Assembly: GCA_041159745.1 (NCBI GenBank)
Contig: JBEAXP010000171.1
Span: 1-5,516 of the forward strand
Source of the DNA: Casp-actino8 sp041159745
GTDB taxonomy: Bacteria; Actinomycetota; Acidimicrobiia; Acidimicrobiales; Ilumatobacteraceae
Direction of reading: 5' to 3'
Length of the DNA stretch: 5,516 nucleotides
Below are positions 1-5,340 of the stretch, piece after piece (the first letter of the stretch is position 1; each line of letters begins with the position of its first letter). Both the position numbers and the translations under genes were made by a program. The notes below the pieces were generated by a model. The model saw nothing but the letters and a program-made list of their open reading frames with translations. It was not told the DNA's origin and did no database searches.

Positions 1-746
1 GGCTCGAGAAGTGGGTGTATCGGCGGGCCGCGGCGGTCACGGTGCTGTCCGAGGATCTGGCCGACAATCTGCGCGCGAAGGTGCCGACGGCGCGCCGCGA
101 CACGATCGTCGTCATCCCTAACTTCGTCGACACCGAGGTGATCGCTCCGCTCGATCGCCACACCGAGTACCGGCGCGAATTGGGCCTCGACGATCGGCCG
201 GTGGTGATGTACGCGGGCAATGTCGGCTTCTCCCAGTCGCTCGAGTTGTTGCTCGCGGCGGCCCGTCGGAACCCCGAGGTGTGGTTCGTGATCAACGGCG
301 AGGGGTCGGCCCGGTACTCGCTCGAGGATTCCGCCCGCGATCTCGCGAACGTGCGGTTCGCCGACTACCAGCCGGCCGCACGTCTTCCCGAGGTTCTCGC
401 CACCGCCGATCTCCACGTGATCCCTCTCAAGCGCGGACTCGGACGCGTGAGCGTTCCGTCGAAGACGTACTCGATCATGGCGGCGGGTCGTCCGGCGTTG
501 GCTTCGATCGATCCCGACACCGAAGTTCCGCGATTGCTGGCTCGTTCGGGCGGTGGAATCAGCGTCGAGCCGGAGCAGGAAGACGCCTTCTGTTCGGCCC
601 TGTCCGAGCTTCTCGGTGACCCCGAGCGTCTGACCGACATGGGTCACAAGGCGCGGGCTCACGTGCTCGGAAACGTGTCGCCGCGCGCGGTGGGCGAGGC
701 CTACGCCGCGGTCCTCGTGGATCAGTCCCGCGACCGTCGCGCCTGA
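1..746 (+). CDS. Glycosyltransferase family 4-like, C-terminal part (5' end outside window)
   Basis: Likely transfers a sugar from a nucleotide-sugar donor to a lipid-linked or surface glycan acceptor at the cytoplasmic membrane face. The frame is open to the window edge: codons before the GTG at 15 read L-E-K-W, then VYRRAAAVTVLSEDL, a usual internal stretch of GT-B enzymes, so base 15 is not the true start. Counting residues from base 15, the linker IPNFVDT is at 34-40 and the start of the C-terminal Rossmann domain, VVMYAGNVGFSQSLE, at 63-77. INGEGSA is at 93-99, and the donor-site stretch ADLHVIPL then VPSKTYSIMAAGRPALAS is at 131-164. This pattern resembles WbuB/WcaI-type GT4 proteins. 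The N-terminal acceptor domain is off-window, so substrate cannot be judged. It ends in TGA, followed by a 48-bp gap with a promoter-like element, so it may end a separate transcript. The family call is firm; the specific sugar is unknown. Confidence 0.9.
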   Translation, partial: LEKWVYRRAAAVTVLSEDLADNLRAKVPTARRDTIVVIPNFVDTEVIAPLDRHTEYRRELGLDDRPVVMYAGNVGFSQSLELLLAAARRNPEVWFVINGEGSARYSLEDSARDLANVRFADYQPAARLPEVLATADLHVIPLKRGLGRVSVPSKTYSIMAAGRPALASIDPDTEVPRLLARSGGGISVEPEQEDAFCSALSELLGDPERLTDMGHKARAHVLGNVSPRAVGEAYAAVLVDQSRDRRA

Positions 747-760
747 CCTCATGACCCTCT

Positions 761-772
761 GAACCCGGGTTC
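761..772. promoter_or_regulatory. Perfect 12-bp palindrome GAACCCGGGTTC, possible operator
   Basis: The two halves GAACCC and GGGTTC are exact reverse complements with no spacer, so this is a dyad DNA site rather than an RNA hairpin. It lies in the only gap ahead of the three-gene operon, ending 7 bp before the putative -10 hexamer, where a bound homodimeric regulator would overlap RNA polymerase. No regulator is encoded in the window, and a chance palindrome in GC-rich DNA is possible. Confidence 0.4.
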
Positions 773-779
773 GCCCAGG

Positions 780-785
780 TAGCCT
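780..785 (+). promoter_or_regulatory. Putative -10 element TAGCCT for a leaderless transcript
   Basis: TAGCCT fits the actinobacterial TANNNT -10 consensus. Its last base is 9 bp before the GTG at 795, so initiation about 7-10 bases downstream would start the message at or almost at the start codon. No Shine-Dalgarno-like run sits at the right distance, which agrees with leaderless translation. No good -35 hexamer is seen at 16-18 bp; ATGACC at 751-756 resembles one but is 23 bp away. This would be the promoter for the 795-3617 operon. Confidence 0.5.
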
Positions 786-794
786 CGTCTCCTC

Positions 795-1682
795 GTGGGT
801 CCGAACGCCAAGTCATCCGGTCGCAATTCGGCGTCGCGCGTCGCGCGTCTCGCCGCCAAGGGCAAGGGAAAGAAGGTCCGCTTCAAGGGCGGCACGCTCT
901 TCCCGGCCATCGTCGTGGGCGTGGCCATCGTCGGCGCGGCGCTCATCATCTATTCGCGCGCATCCATTCCCGATCGCAACACTCCGCCCACGGTCAACGA
1001 CCACTGGCACGCTTCGTACGGCTTCTACGCCTGCGACAACTGGCTGCCCGACCTGCAGGGCAACAAGGAAGAACTCGACACGGCCGGCCAGCTGGCCAAC
1101 GACAAGTTCCGCCGCACGGGTATTCACAGTCACGACGACGGCGTGATGCACTGGCACCCCTACACCTCGGCGGCCACCGGCCGTAACGCCAAGTTGGGCG
1201 TCTTCCTCGACGTGTACGGCGTGAAGGTCTCCGACACCAAGATCGAGTTCCCCGACGACCAGGGTGGCGCGGTGTACGAAGAGGGCGAGACGAAGTGCAT
1301 CGACAAGGACGGCAAGCCGGTCGATGGTGAAGTGGTGGTCTACGCGTACGAGTCGTACGACAACGCCGACGACTTCTCCACCTACATCACCAACTTCGAC
1401 GACATCCGACTGATGCAGGACAGCATGGCGTTCACCATCGCTTTCGTGCCGGCCGGAACCGTGCCCGGTCTTCCGCCCTCGGCGGCCCAATTGCCCGAAC
1501 TCGGTGCGGTCGACTCCGGTGCCGCTCCGCCCACGTCGGCGCCGGTCGCTCCGGGCGACAGTGCGGTCGACGTGACCACCGAGGTGTCAACCACCGTGGT
1601 CGGTCCGGCGGCTCCCAGCACCACCGTTGCTTCGGCGGCCACCACCACGGCCGCTCCGGCGCCCACCACCACCGGCGGCTGA
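795..1682 (+). CDS. Uncharacterised membrane-anchored extracytoplasmic protein with three HxH motifs and Thr/Ala/Pro-rich tail
   Basis: I do not recognise a characterised family; function is unknown. The 295-residue protein begins with a basic, Lys/Arg-rich cytoplasmic segment (1-33), then one hydrophobic helix (about 35-53), giving an N-in, C-out single-pass topology. An acidic globular domain (about 60-235) contains all six histidines of the protein, paired as H70-W-H72, H111-S-H113 and H119-W-H121. It also holds the only two cysteines, C80 and C168, which could form a disulfide. Clustered HxH pairs suggest metal binding, but this is inference. Residues 237-295 are low-complexity, rich in Thr, Ala and Pro, with no Lys, Arg or aromatic residue; no LPXTG sortase signal is present. 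The GTG at 795 is chosen because it keeps the basic N-terminus and sits just after a -10-like element. The stop shares its A with the next ATG (TGATG), indicating translational coupling to the nucleotidyltransferase gene and so a possible envelope-glycan link. Confidence 0.85.
   Translation: MGPNAKSSGRNSASRVARLAAKGKGKKVRFKGGTLFPAIVVGVAIVGAALIIYSRASIPDRNTPPTVNDHWHASYGFYACDNWLPDLQGNKEELDTAGQLANDKFRRTGIHSHDDGVMHWHPYTSAATGRNAKLGVFLDVYGVKVSDTKIEFPDDQGGAVYEEGETKCIDKDGKPVDGEVVVYAYESYDNADDFSTYITNFDDIRLMQDSMAFTIAFVPAGTVPGLPPSAAQLPELGAVDSGAAPPTSAPVAPGDSAVDVTTEVSTTVVGPAAPSTTVASAATTTAAPAPTTTGG
1503..1679 (+). other. Low-complexity Thr/Ala/Pro-rich C-terminal tail coding segment
   Basis: This encodes residues 237-295 of the HxH protein. 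It has 13 threonines, mostly in TT or TTT clusters separated by Ala, Pro and Val, and its DNA shows recurring ACCACC runs near the end. Such tails are typical of wall-spanning or O-mannosylated stretches in actinobacterial exported proteins. Glycosylation here is inference only. Confidence 0.7.
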
Positions 1683-2686
1683 TGCGCGCAGTGGTGTTGG
1701 TCGGCGGGTTCGGCACCCGTCTGCGACCGCTCACGTTCACCACGCCCAAACCCATGCTCACGGTCGGGCATCGACCGATCATCGAGAACCTGGTGCGCAT
1801 GCTCGCACCGGCCGGAGTCGACGAGGTCGTGTTGGCCCTCGGTTTCAAACCCGAGCCGTTCATGGCCGCCTTTCCCGACGGGACGTGCGCGGGGGTCCGC
1901 TTGCACTACGCGGTCGAGCCCGAACCGCTCGATACCGGCGGCGCCATTCGCTTCGCCGCCGAGCACGCCGGCGTCGACGACACCTTCGTGGTCGTGAACG
2001 GCGACGTACTCACTGATCTCGACGTCTCCGATTTGCTCGCGTTCCACCGTCGCTGCGGCGCCGAAGCGACTCTGCACCTCACACCCGTCGACGATCCGTC
2101 GGCGTTCGGAGTCGTCGACATGGACGACTCCGGACTCGTGTCGCGATTCGTGGAGAAGCCGGCGCCGGGCACCGCCCCCAGCAACCTCATCAACGCCGGC
2201 ACGTACGTGTTCGAACCGTCGGTGCTGGCCCGCATTCCCAGCGGCCGCAAGGTCTCGATCGAACGCGAGACGTTCCCGCAGATCGTCGCCGACGGCCGGC
2301 TCTACGCCCTGGCCACCGACGACTACTGGGTCGACACCGGTCGGCCATCGCTGTATCGGCAGGCCAATCTCGACATGCTCGACGGTCGACGTCGCTCTCT
2401 CACGTGCGTCGCCGTCGAACCGGGGGCCGACGTCGACCCGTCCTCGCGCGTCGAGCATTCCCTCGTGGCCAAGGGAGCCCGGGTCGAGGCCGGCGCGAAA
2501 GTGTCGGGATCGGTCATCCTCCCCGGCGCGGTCATTCGTCGTGGTGCCGATGTCGTCGACAGCATCGTGATGGGGGACATCGGAGAGAACGCGACTCTGC
2601 GTACCTGCGTGATCGGTGCACAGGGAGCGGTCGCGGCCGGTGCAACCCTGAGCGACGCCCTCGTTCCCGATCCGTCGGCGGCCTGA
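1682..2686 (+). CDS. Sugar-1-phosphate nucleotidyltransferase, mannose-1-phosphate guanylyltransferase type (mycobacterial ManB-like)
   Basis: Predicted to make an NDP-sugar, most likely GDP-mannose from mannose-1-phosphate and GTP, in the cytoplasm for glycan and glycolipid synthesis. The 334-residue protein begins with the nucleotidyltransferase signature VVLVGGFGTRLRPLT followed by PKPM (4-25). It continues with EPLDTGGAIR (81-90), the metal-binding VNGDVLTD (105-112), FVEKP (156-160), LINAGTYVFE (169-178) and DDYWVDTGRP (213-222). Residues from about 245 to 330 form a left-handed beta-helix tail of imperfect hexapeptides (such as GAKVSG and GAVIRR), as in GDP-mannose pyrophosphorylases and some glucose-1-phosphate enzymes. 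From memory it matches Rv3264c of M. tuberculosis along most of its length, including the position convergent to the F420 genes. Its ATG overlaps the upstream stop by one base with no properly spaced Shine-Dalgarno, so translation is probably coupled. Class is near certain; the guanylyl/mannose specificity is inferred, and glucose-1-phosphate thymidylyl- or uridylyltransferase remains possible. Confidence 0.93.
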   Translation: MRAVVLVGGFGTRLRPLTFTTPKPMLTVGHRPIIENLVRMLAPAGVDEVVLALGFKPEPFMAAFPDGTCAGVRLHYAVEPEPLDTGGAIRFAAEHAGVDDTFVVVNGDVLTDLDVSDLLAFHRRCGAEATLHLTPVDDPSAFGVVDMDDSGLVSRFVEKPAPGTAPSNLINAGTYVFEPSVLARIPSGRKVSIERETFPQIVADGRLYALATDDYWVDTGRPSLYRQANLDMLDGRRRSLTCVAVEPGADVDPSSRVEHSLVAKGARVEAGAKVSGSVILPGAVIRRGADVVDSIVMGDIGENATLRTCVIGAQGAVAAGATLSDALVPDPSAA

Positions 2687-2687
2687 C

Positions 2688-3617
2688 GTGCCCCGCAAGC
2701 CGACCATCGTCGCACCGACGTCGGCCGTCGTGATCGGTGGAGCCGGATTCATCGGATCGCATCTGGTCGATCGCCTGCTCGACCACGACGTGACGGTCGA
2801 TGTGGTGGACGATTTCACCACCGGATCGCTGGCCAACTTGGCCGAGGCCCGCGCCCGCGGCGCCCGGCTCTCCATTCAGCAACTCGATGCGGCGGCGCCG
2901 GAATTGTCGACCCTTCTCGAGCGTCGAACTCCCGAAGTCCTGTACCTCGTGCGCGGCCTCGGATCCGACGCGCGCCATCCTCTGCTCGCCGTCGAGGCGC
3001 TGGCGGTACTCGTGGCGTGCCTCGAAGCGATCAGGACGGTGTCTCCGAAGTCGAAGGTCGTCGCGGTGCTTCCGGCCAGTCAGGTGTACGGCGAGATTCC
3101 CTTGCGGGATCTCCCCGTGCGCGAGGACCACGAACGAACGCCGGTCACCGTGAGCGGAATCATCGCCAACTCGATGCTCGACGTGCTGGCCGGATACCGC
3201 GATCGCCACGCGGTCGAATACACGGCGCTCGTCATGCCCACCGTCTATGGACCGCGTATGCGTCCTGACGGCAACGTGGTAGCGGCGGCTCTGGCGGCCC
3301 GCGACAACGGCACCGAGTTCACGTTTCACGGCGACGGCCGTCAGACACGAGATCTGCTGTGGATCGACGATGCGACCGAGGCGTTGGTTCGAGCCGCTGG
3401 CAAAGGCGGCGGACTCGCCCTCAACATCGGCACCGGCGTGCAGACCACCGTGCGCGACATCTGGCGCTCCGTCGGTTCGGGAGCTCCGGCCGCCAGCGCG
3501 CCCAAACGTACGCACCACGTGTCCCGGGTCGCGTTGTCGGCGGCCCGAGCCCGACTTCATCTCGGCTGGTCGCCGTTCACCACCGTGGACGAGGGCCTGA
3601 GTCGACTCCTCGGCTGA
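2688..3617 (+). CDS. Extended-SDR NAD-dependent epimerase/dehydratase homologue, YxxxK catalytic pair apparently lost
   Basis: Related to NAD-dependent nucleotide-sugar epimerases, dehydratases and UDP-glucuronate decarboxylases. The 309-residue length is normal for the family. The cofactor fold is intact: GGAGFIGSHL (17-26) supplies GxxGxxG, with acidic D41/D42 after beta-2. Later family motifs are also present: VYG (133-135), VYGPRM (186-191), GDGRQTRDLLWIDD (215-228), NIGTG (246-250) and LGWSP (292-296). The catalytic motif is not. In the stretch P-V-T-V-S-G-I-I-A (152-160), where relatives have P-x-S-x-Y-x-x-x-K, the tyrosine is S156 and the lysine A160. The usual Ser/Thr four residues before the Tyr of VYG is A130, and the HLAA-type loop reads LVRG (87-90). 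It may bind a nucleotide sugar without classical redox chemistry, or be a scaffold or regulator. GTG at 2688 starts one base after the upstream stop, so the gene is in the nucleotidyltransferase operon. The ORF is full-length with no frameshift, which argues against recent decay. Confidence 0.88.
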   Translation: MPRKPTIVAPTSAVVIGGAGFIGSHLVDRLLDHDVTVDVVDDFTTGSLANLAEARARGARLSIQQLDAAAPELSTLLERRTPEVLYLVRGLGSDARHPLLAVEALAVLVACLEAIRTVSPKSKVVAVLPASQVYGEIPLRDLPVREDHERTPVTVSGIIANSMLDVLAGYRDRHAVEYTALVMPTVYGPRMRPDGNVVAAALAARDNGTEFTFHGDGRQTRDLLWIDDATEALVRAAGKGGGLALNIGTGVQTTVRDIWRSVGSGAPAASAPKRTHHVSRVALSAARARLHLGWSPFTTVDEGLSRLLG

Positions 3618-3629
3618 CGTCCGGTCAGC
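3613..3629. terminator. Small inverted repeat spanning both convergent stop codons
   Basis: GCTGAC (3613-3618) and GTCAGC (3624-3629) are exact inverted repeats around the 5-nt loop GTCCG. Both TGA stop codons, of the SDR gene (+) and cofE (-), lie inside the arms. The 6-bp stem could fold in either transcript and act as a weak bidirectional terminator, but there is no T-run on either side. Three of the six pairs follow automatically from facing TGA stops, so the call is tentative. Confidence 0.25.
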
Positions 3630-4365
3630 GGAACAGATCTTCGTTGGCCGGGCGGACGATCTCGTCGATCGACGACTCGCGGAACCACTCGGGGTCGCAC
3701 CCGCGCACGACGGCCACCGGGACCCCGTTCGACTTTCCCATCACCAACTCGCCGGCCGAGGCGATCTCGTCGGCGACGCACACCTCGGTCACCTGCATGA
3801 CGCGACCGAGCGCATCGGGAGTTCCGCGCAGGTCGACCACCGCGGCGATGCCGGCCACGCCGATGGCGACGTCGGTGAGTCCCTTGCGCCACGGGCGGCC
3901 GAAGGTGTCGGACACGATGACGCCCACGTTCACGCCCAATTTGGCGCGAACGATGTCGCGGATGCGGCGGGCCGAGCGGTCGCTGTCGACGGGCAGCAAC
4001 GCCGCCCATCCCCGTTCGACATTCGACAGGTCGATGCCGCTGTTGGCGCAGATGAACCCGTGCGTGGTCTCGGTGATGATCAGGTCGCCGCGGCGGCGAA
4101 CGACCCGAACCCCCTCTTGCTCGACGAGGACTTTGTGGGAAAGGGGATCGTTGGGATCGATCTCCACCATGCGCCCCTCGGCCTTCGACACGATCTTCTG
4201 CGTGACGACCAGAACGTCGCCGTCGGCGAGCGGACCGTTGGGTTCGTCGCGACAGGCGTCGACGATCACGTCACCGAGTTGATCGCCCGGCTTGATCTCG
4301 CCGATTCCGGTGACACCCCAGGCGGTGAGTCGTAGTTGGGCTGGATTGCTCATCGGGTCCATCAT
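3625..4365 (-). CDS. cofE: Coenzyme F420-0:L-glutamate gamma-ligase, single-domain
   Basis: Adds L-glutamate residues through gamma-linkages to F420-0 using GTP and divalent metal, the last step of F420 synthesis, in the cytoplasm. The 246-residue protein shows the family motifs in order: GIGEIKPGDQL (20-30), VVTQKIVSKAEGR (53-65), ETTHGFICANSGID (99-112), SDTFGRPWRKGLTDVAIGVAG (152-172), VADEIASAGELVMGK (197-211) and VAVVRG (217-222). Length matches archaeal-type CofE. The two-domain mycobacterial FbiB (about 448 residues) continues into an FMN-binding reductase domain. Here the frame stops right after NEDLFR, the point where FbiB carries on, so that domain is absent. ATG at 4365 overlaps the cofD stop by 4 bases (ATGA); ATG at 4362 shares one base with it, and ATG at 4353 (MSNPAQ) is also possible. 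All imply coupling to cofD. It ends 7 bp from the convergent SDR gene. Confidence 0.95.
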   Translation of the reverse strand: MMDPMSNPAQLRLTAWGVTGIGEIKPGDQLGDVIVDACRDEPNGPLADGDVLVVTQKIVSKAEGRMVEIDPNDPLSHKVLVEQEGVRVVRRRGDLIITETTHGFICANSGIDLSNVERGWAALLPVDSDRSARRIRDIVRAKLGVNVGVIVSDTFGRPWRKGLTDVAIGVAGIAAVVDLRGTPDALGRVMQVTEVCVADEIASAGELVMGKSNGVPVAVVRGCDPEWFRESSIDEIVRPANEDLFR

Positions 4366-5330
4366 GCCACCGCGCCGATGGTCGTCAGCGCGAGATCTCG
4401 GGCCACGTCGAGCGACGACATGATCGTGTTCGCGACGACGCAGCGGATGCCCTCGGCCTCGACGCGTGCGACCGAATCGGCGTCGCGTTCGTCGATCACC
4501 AGCGTGGAGCAGATGGGTGCGTACAAGCGGGCCACTCCGACCACCGATGCTTCGTGTCCGAGTTCGACCAACATCCGGTCGGCCGGGCCCTTGAGCGCCG
4601 CGCCGGCGATGATGGGCGAGATCGCGACGACTGATTCGCGGCGGGCGGCCAACGCCGAGTCCACACCGGTCAAGGCGCGGATCGGGCCGATCGACACGAT
4701 CGGATTGGATGGAGCGATCACGATGGCATCAGCAGAGGCGATGTCGCCGAGGAACCCGGGAGTGGCGTGGGGTGCACCCTCGAAATGCACCGTGCGAACC
4801 GGCACGGCGTGACGACGCTGAACGAAGTACTCCTGGAACGAGACGCGGCGCTCCGATCCATCGGTGTCGATGATGTCGACGAGAGTCGCCACCGGTTCGT
4901 CGCACATCGGAACGATTCGCAGGGAAAGTTCCCACGCTCGTCGTATCTCGTCGGTGATCTCGGTGAGTGACGAGCCTTCGCGCAGACGAGCCGTGCGATA
5001 CAGATGAGTGGCCAGGTCGCGGTCGCCGAGATTGAACCAGGTGTTGGCGGCGCCCGATCCGTCGGGTCGTACTGTCGCGTAGCGGCCCACCGACTCCATG
5101 ACTCGCCACGATTCGTCGCCGAGTCCCCAGCCGCGCTCGGTGTCGATCGCGCCCGACACGGTGTAGGTGACGGTGTCGAGATCGGGCGAAACCCACAGCC
5201 CGTTGATCCAGCCGTCATCGCCGGTGTTGACCACCGCGGTGATGTCGCGCGGGTCGACCGCCGCCGCGAGGCCGCGCAGGAATCGAGCCGCGCCCACTCC
5301 GCCGGCGATCACCGTGTACTTCGACGTCAC
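4362..5330 (-). CDS. cofD: 2-phospho-L-lactate (or phosphoenolpyruvate) transferase of F420 synthesis, CofD/FbiA
   Basis: Transfers the phospho-containing moiety from the guanylyl-activated intermediate made by CofC/FbiD to Fo, giving F420-0 or dehydro-F420-0. The 322-residue length is normal. Motifs in order: VIAGGVGAARFLRG (7-20), VVNTGDD (33-39), GLWVSPDLDTVTY (44-56), ERGWGLGDESW (65-75), TWFNLGDRDLATHLYRT (97-113), FQEYFVQ (165-171), IAPSNPIVSIGPI (205-217) and SPIIAGAALKGPADRM (238-253). These cover the Fo and nucleotide sites, including the NTGDD and LGDRD acidic residues. GTG at 5330 is the start because the nearby ATG at 5337 meets an in-frame stop after three codons. A weak GAGAA (5342-5338) sits 7 bp upstream. 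It begins 10 bp after the stop of the glycosyltransferase gene on the same strand and overlaps cofE, so the three are probably co-transcribed. No cofC/fbiD or fbiC is in the window. Confidence 0.96.
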   Translation of the reverse strand: MTSKYTVIAGGVGAARFLRGLAAAVDPRDITAVVNTGDDGWINGLWVSPDLDTVTYTVSGAIDTERGWGLGDESWRVMESVGRYATVRPDGSGAANTWFNLGDRDLATHLYRTARLREGSSLTEITDEIRRAWELSLRIVPMCDEPVATLVDIIDTDGSERRVSFQEYFVQRRHAVPVRTVHFEGAPHATPGFLGDIASADAIVIAPSNPIVSIGPIRALTGVDSALAARRESVVAISPIIAGAALKGPADRMLVELGHEASVVGVARLYAPICSTLVIDERDADSVARVEAEGIRCVVANTIMSSLDVARDLALTTIGAVA

Positions 5331-5340
5331 GACGCCATTC

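Noticed and set aside
15..17. GTG as the true start of the left glycosyltransferase
   Set aside because: The frame stays open to the window edge with family-like residues, and the N-terminal GT-B domain is missing, so the gene starts upstream of the window.
761..772. Palindrome as a rho-independent terminator of the left glycosyltransferase gene
   Set aside because: It has no loop between the arms and no T-run after it, so it cannot form a usual terminator hairpin.
1610..1680. ACC-rich repeats as a tandem-repeat or CRISPR-like array
   Set aside because: The pattern follows Thr/Ala/Pro codons of the low-complexity tail; unit length and spacing are irregular.
1382..2875. Long minus-strand open frame (497 codons) opposite the nucleotidyltransferase gene
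   Set aside because: It is the antisense of a clearly conserved gene; long antisense frames are expected in GC-rich DNA, and the translation is Arg/Val/Gly-rich with no recognisable domain and crosses three real genes.
2532..3560. Minus-strand open frame (342 codons) opposite the SDR gene
   Set aside because: Composition is Arg/His/Gly-rich with no fold motif, and the opposite strand carries the family motifs GGAGFIG, GDGRQTRD and NIGTG.
3359..4282. Plus-strand open frame (307 codons) spanning the convergent junction
   Set aside because: It runs through the end of the SDR gene in another frame and antisense to cofE. It is Ser/Thr/Arg-rich and has no motif.
4336..4812. Plus-strand open frame antisense to cofD
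   Set aside because: It overlaps the conserved C-terminal CofD motifs on the other strand and has a low-complexity Ser/Ala/Thr composition.
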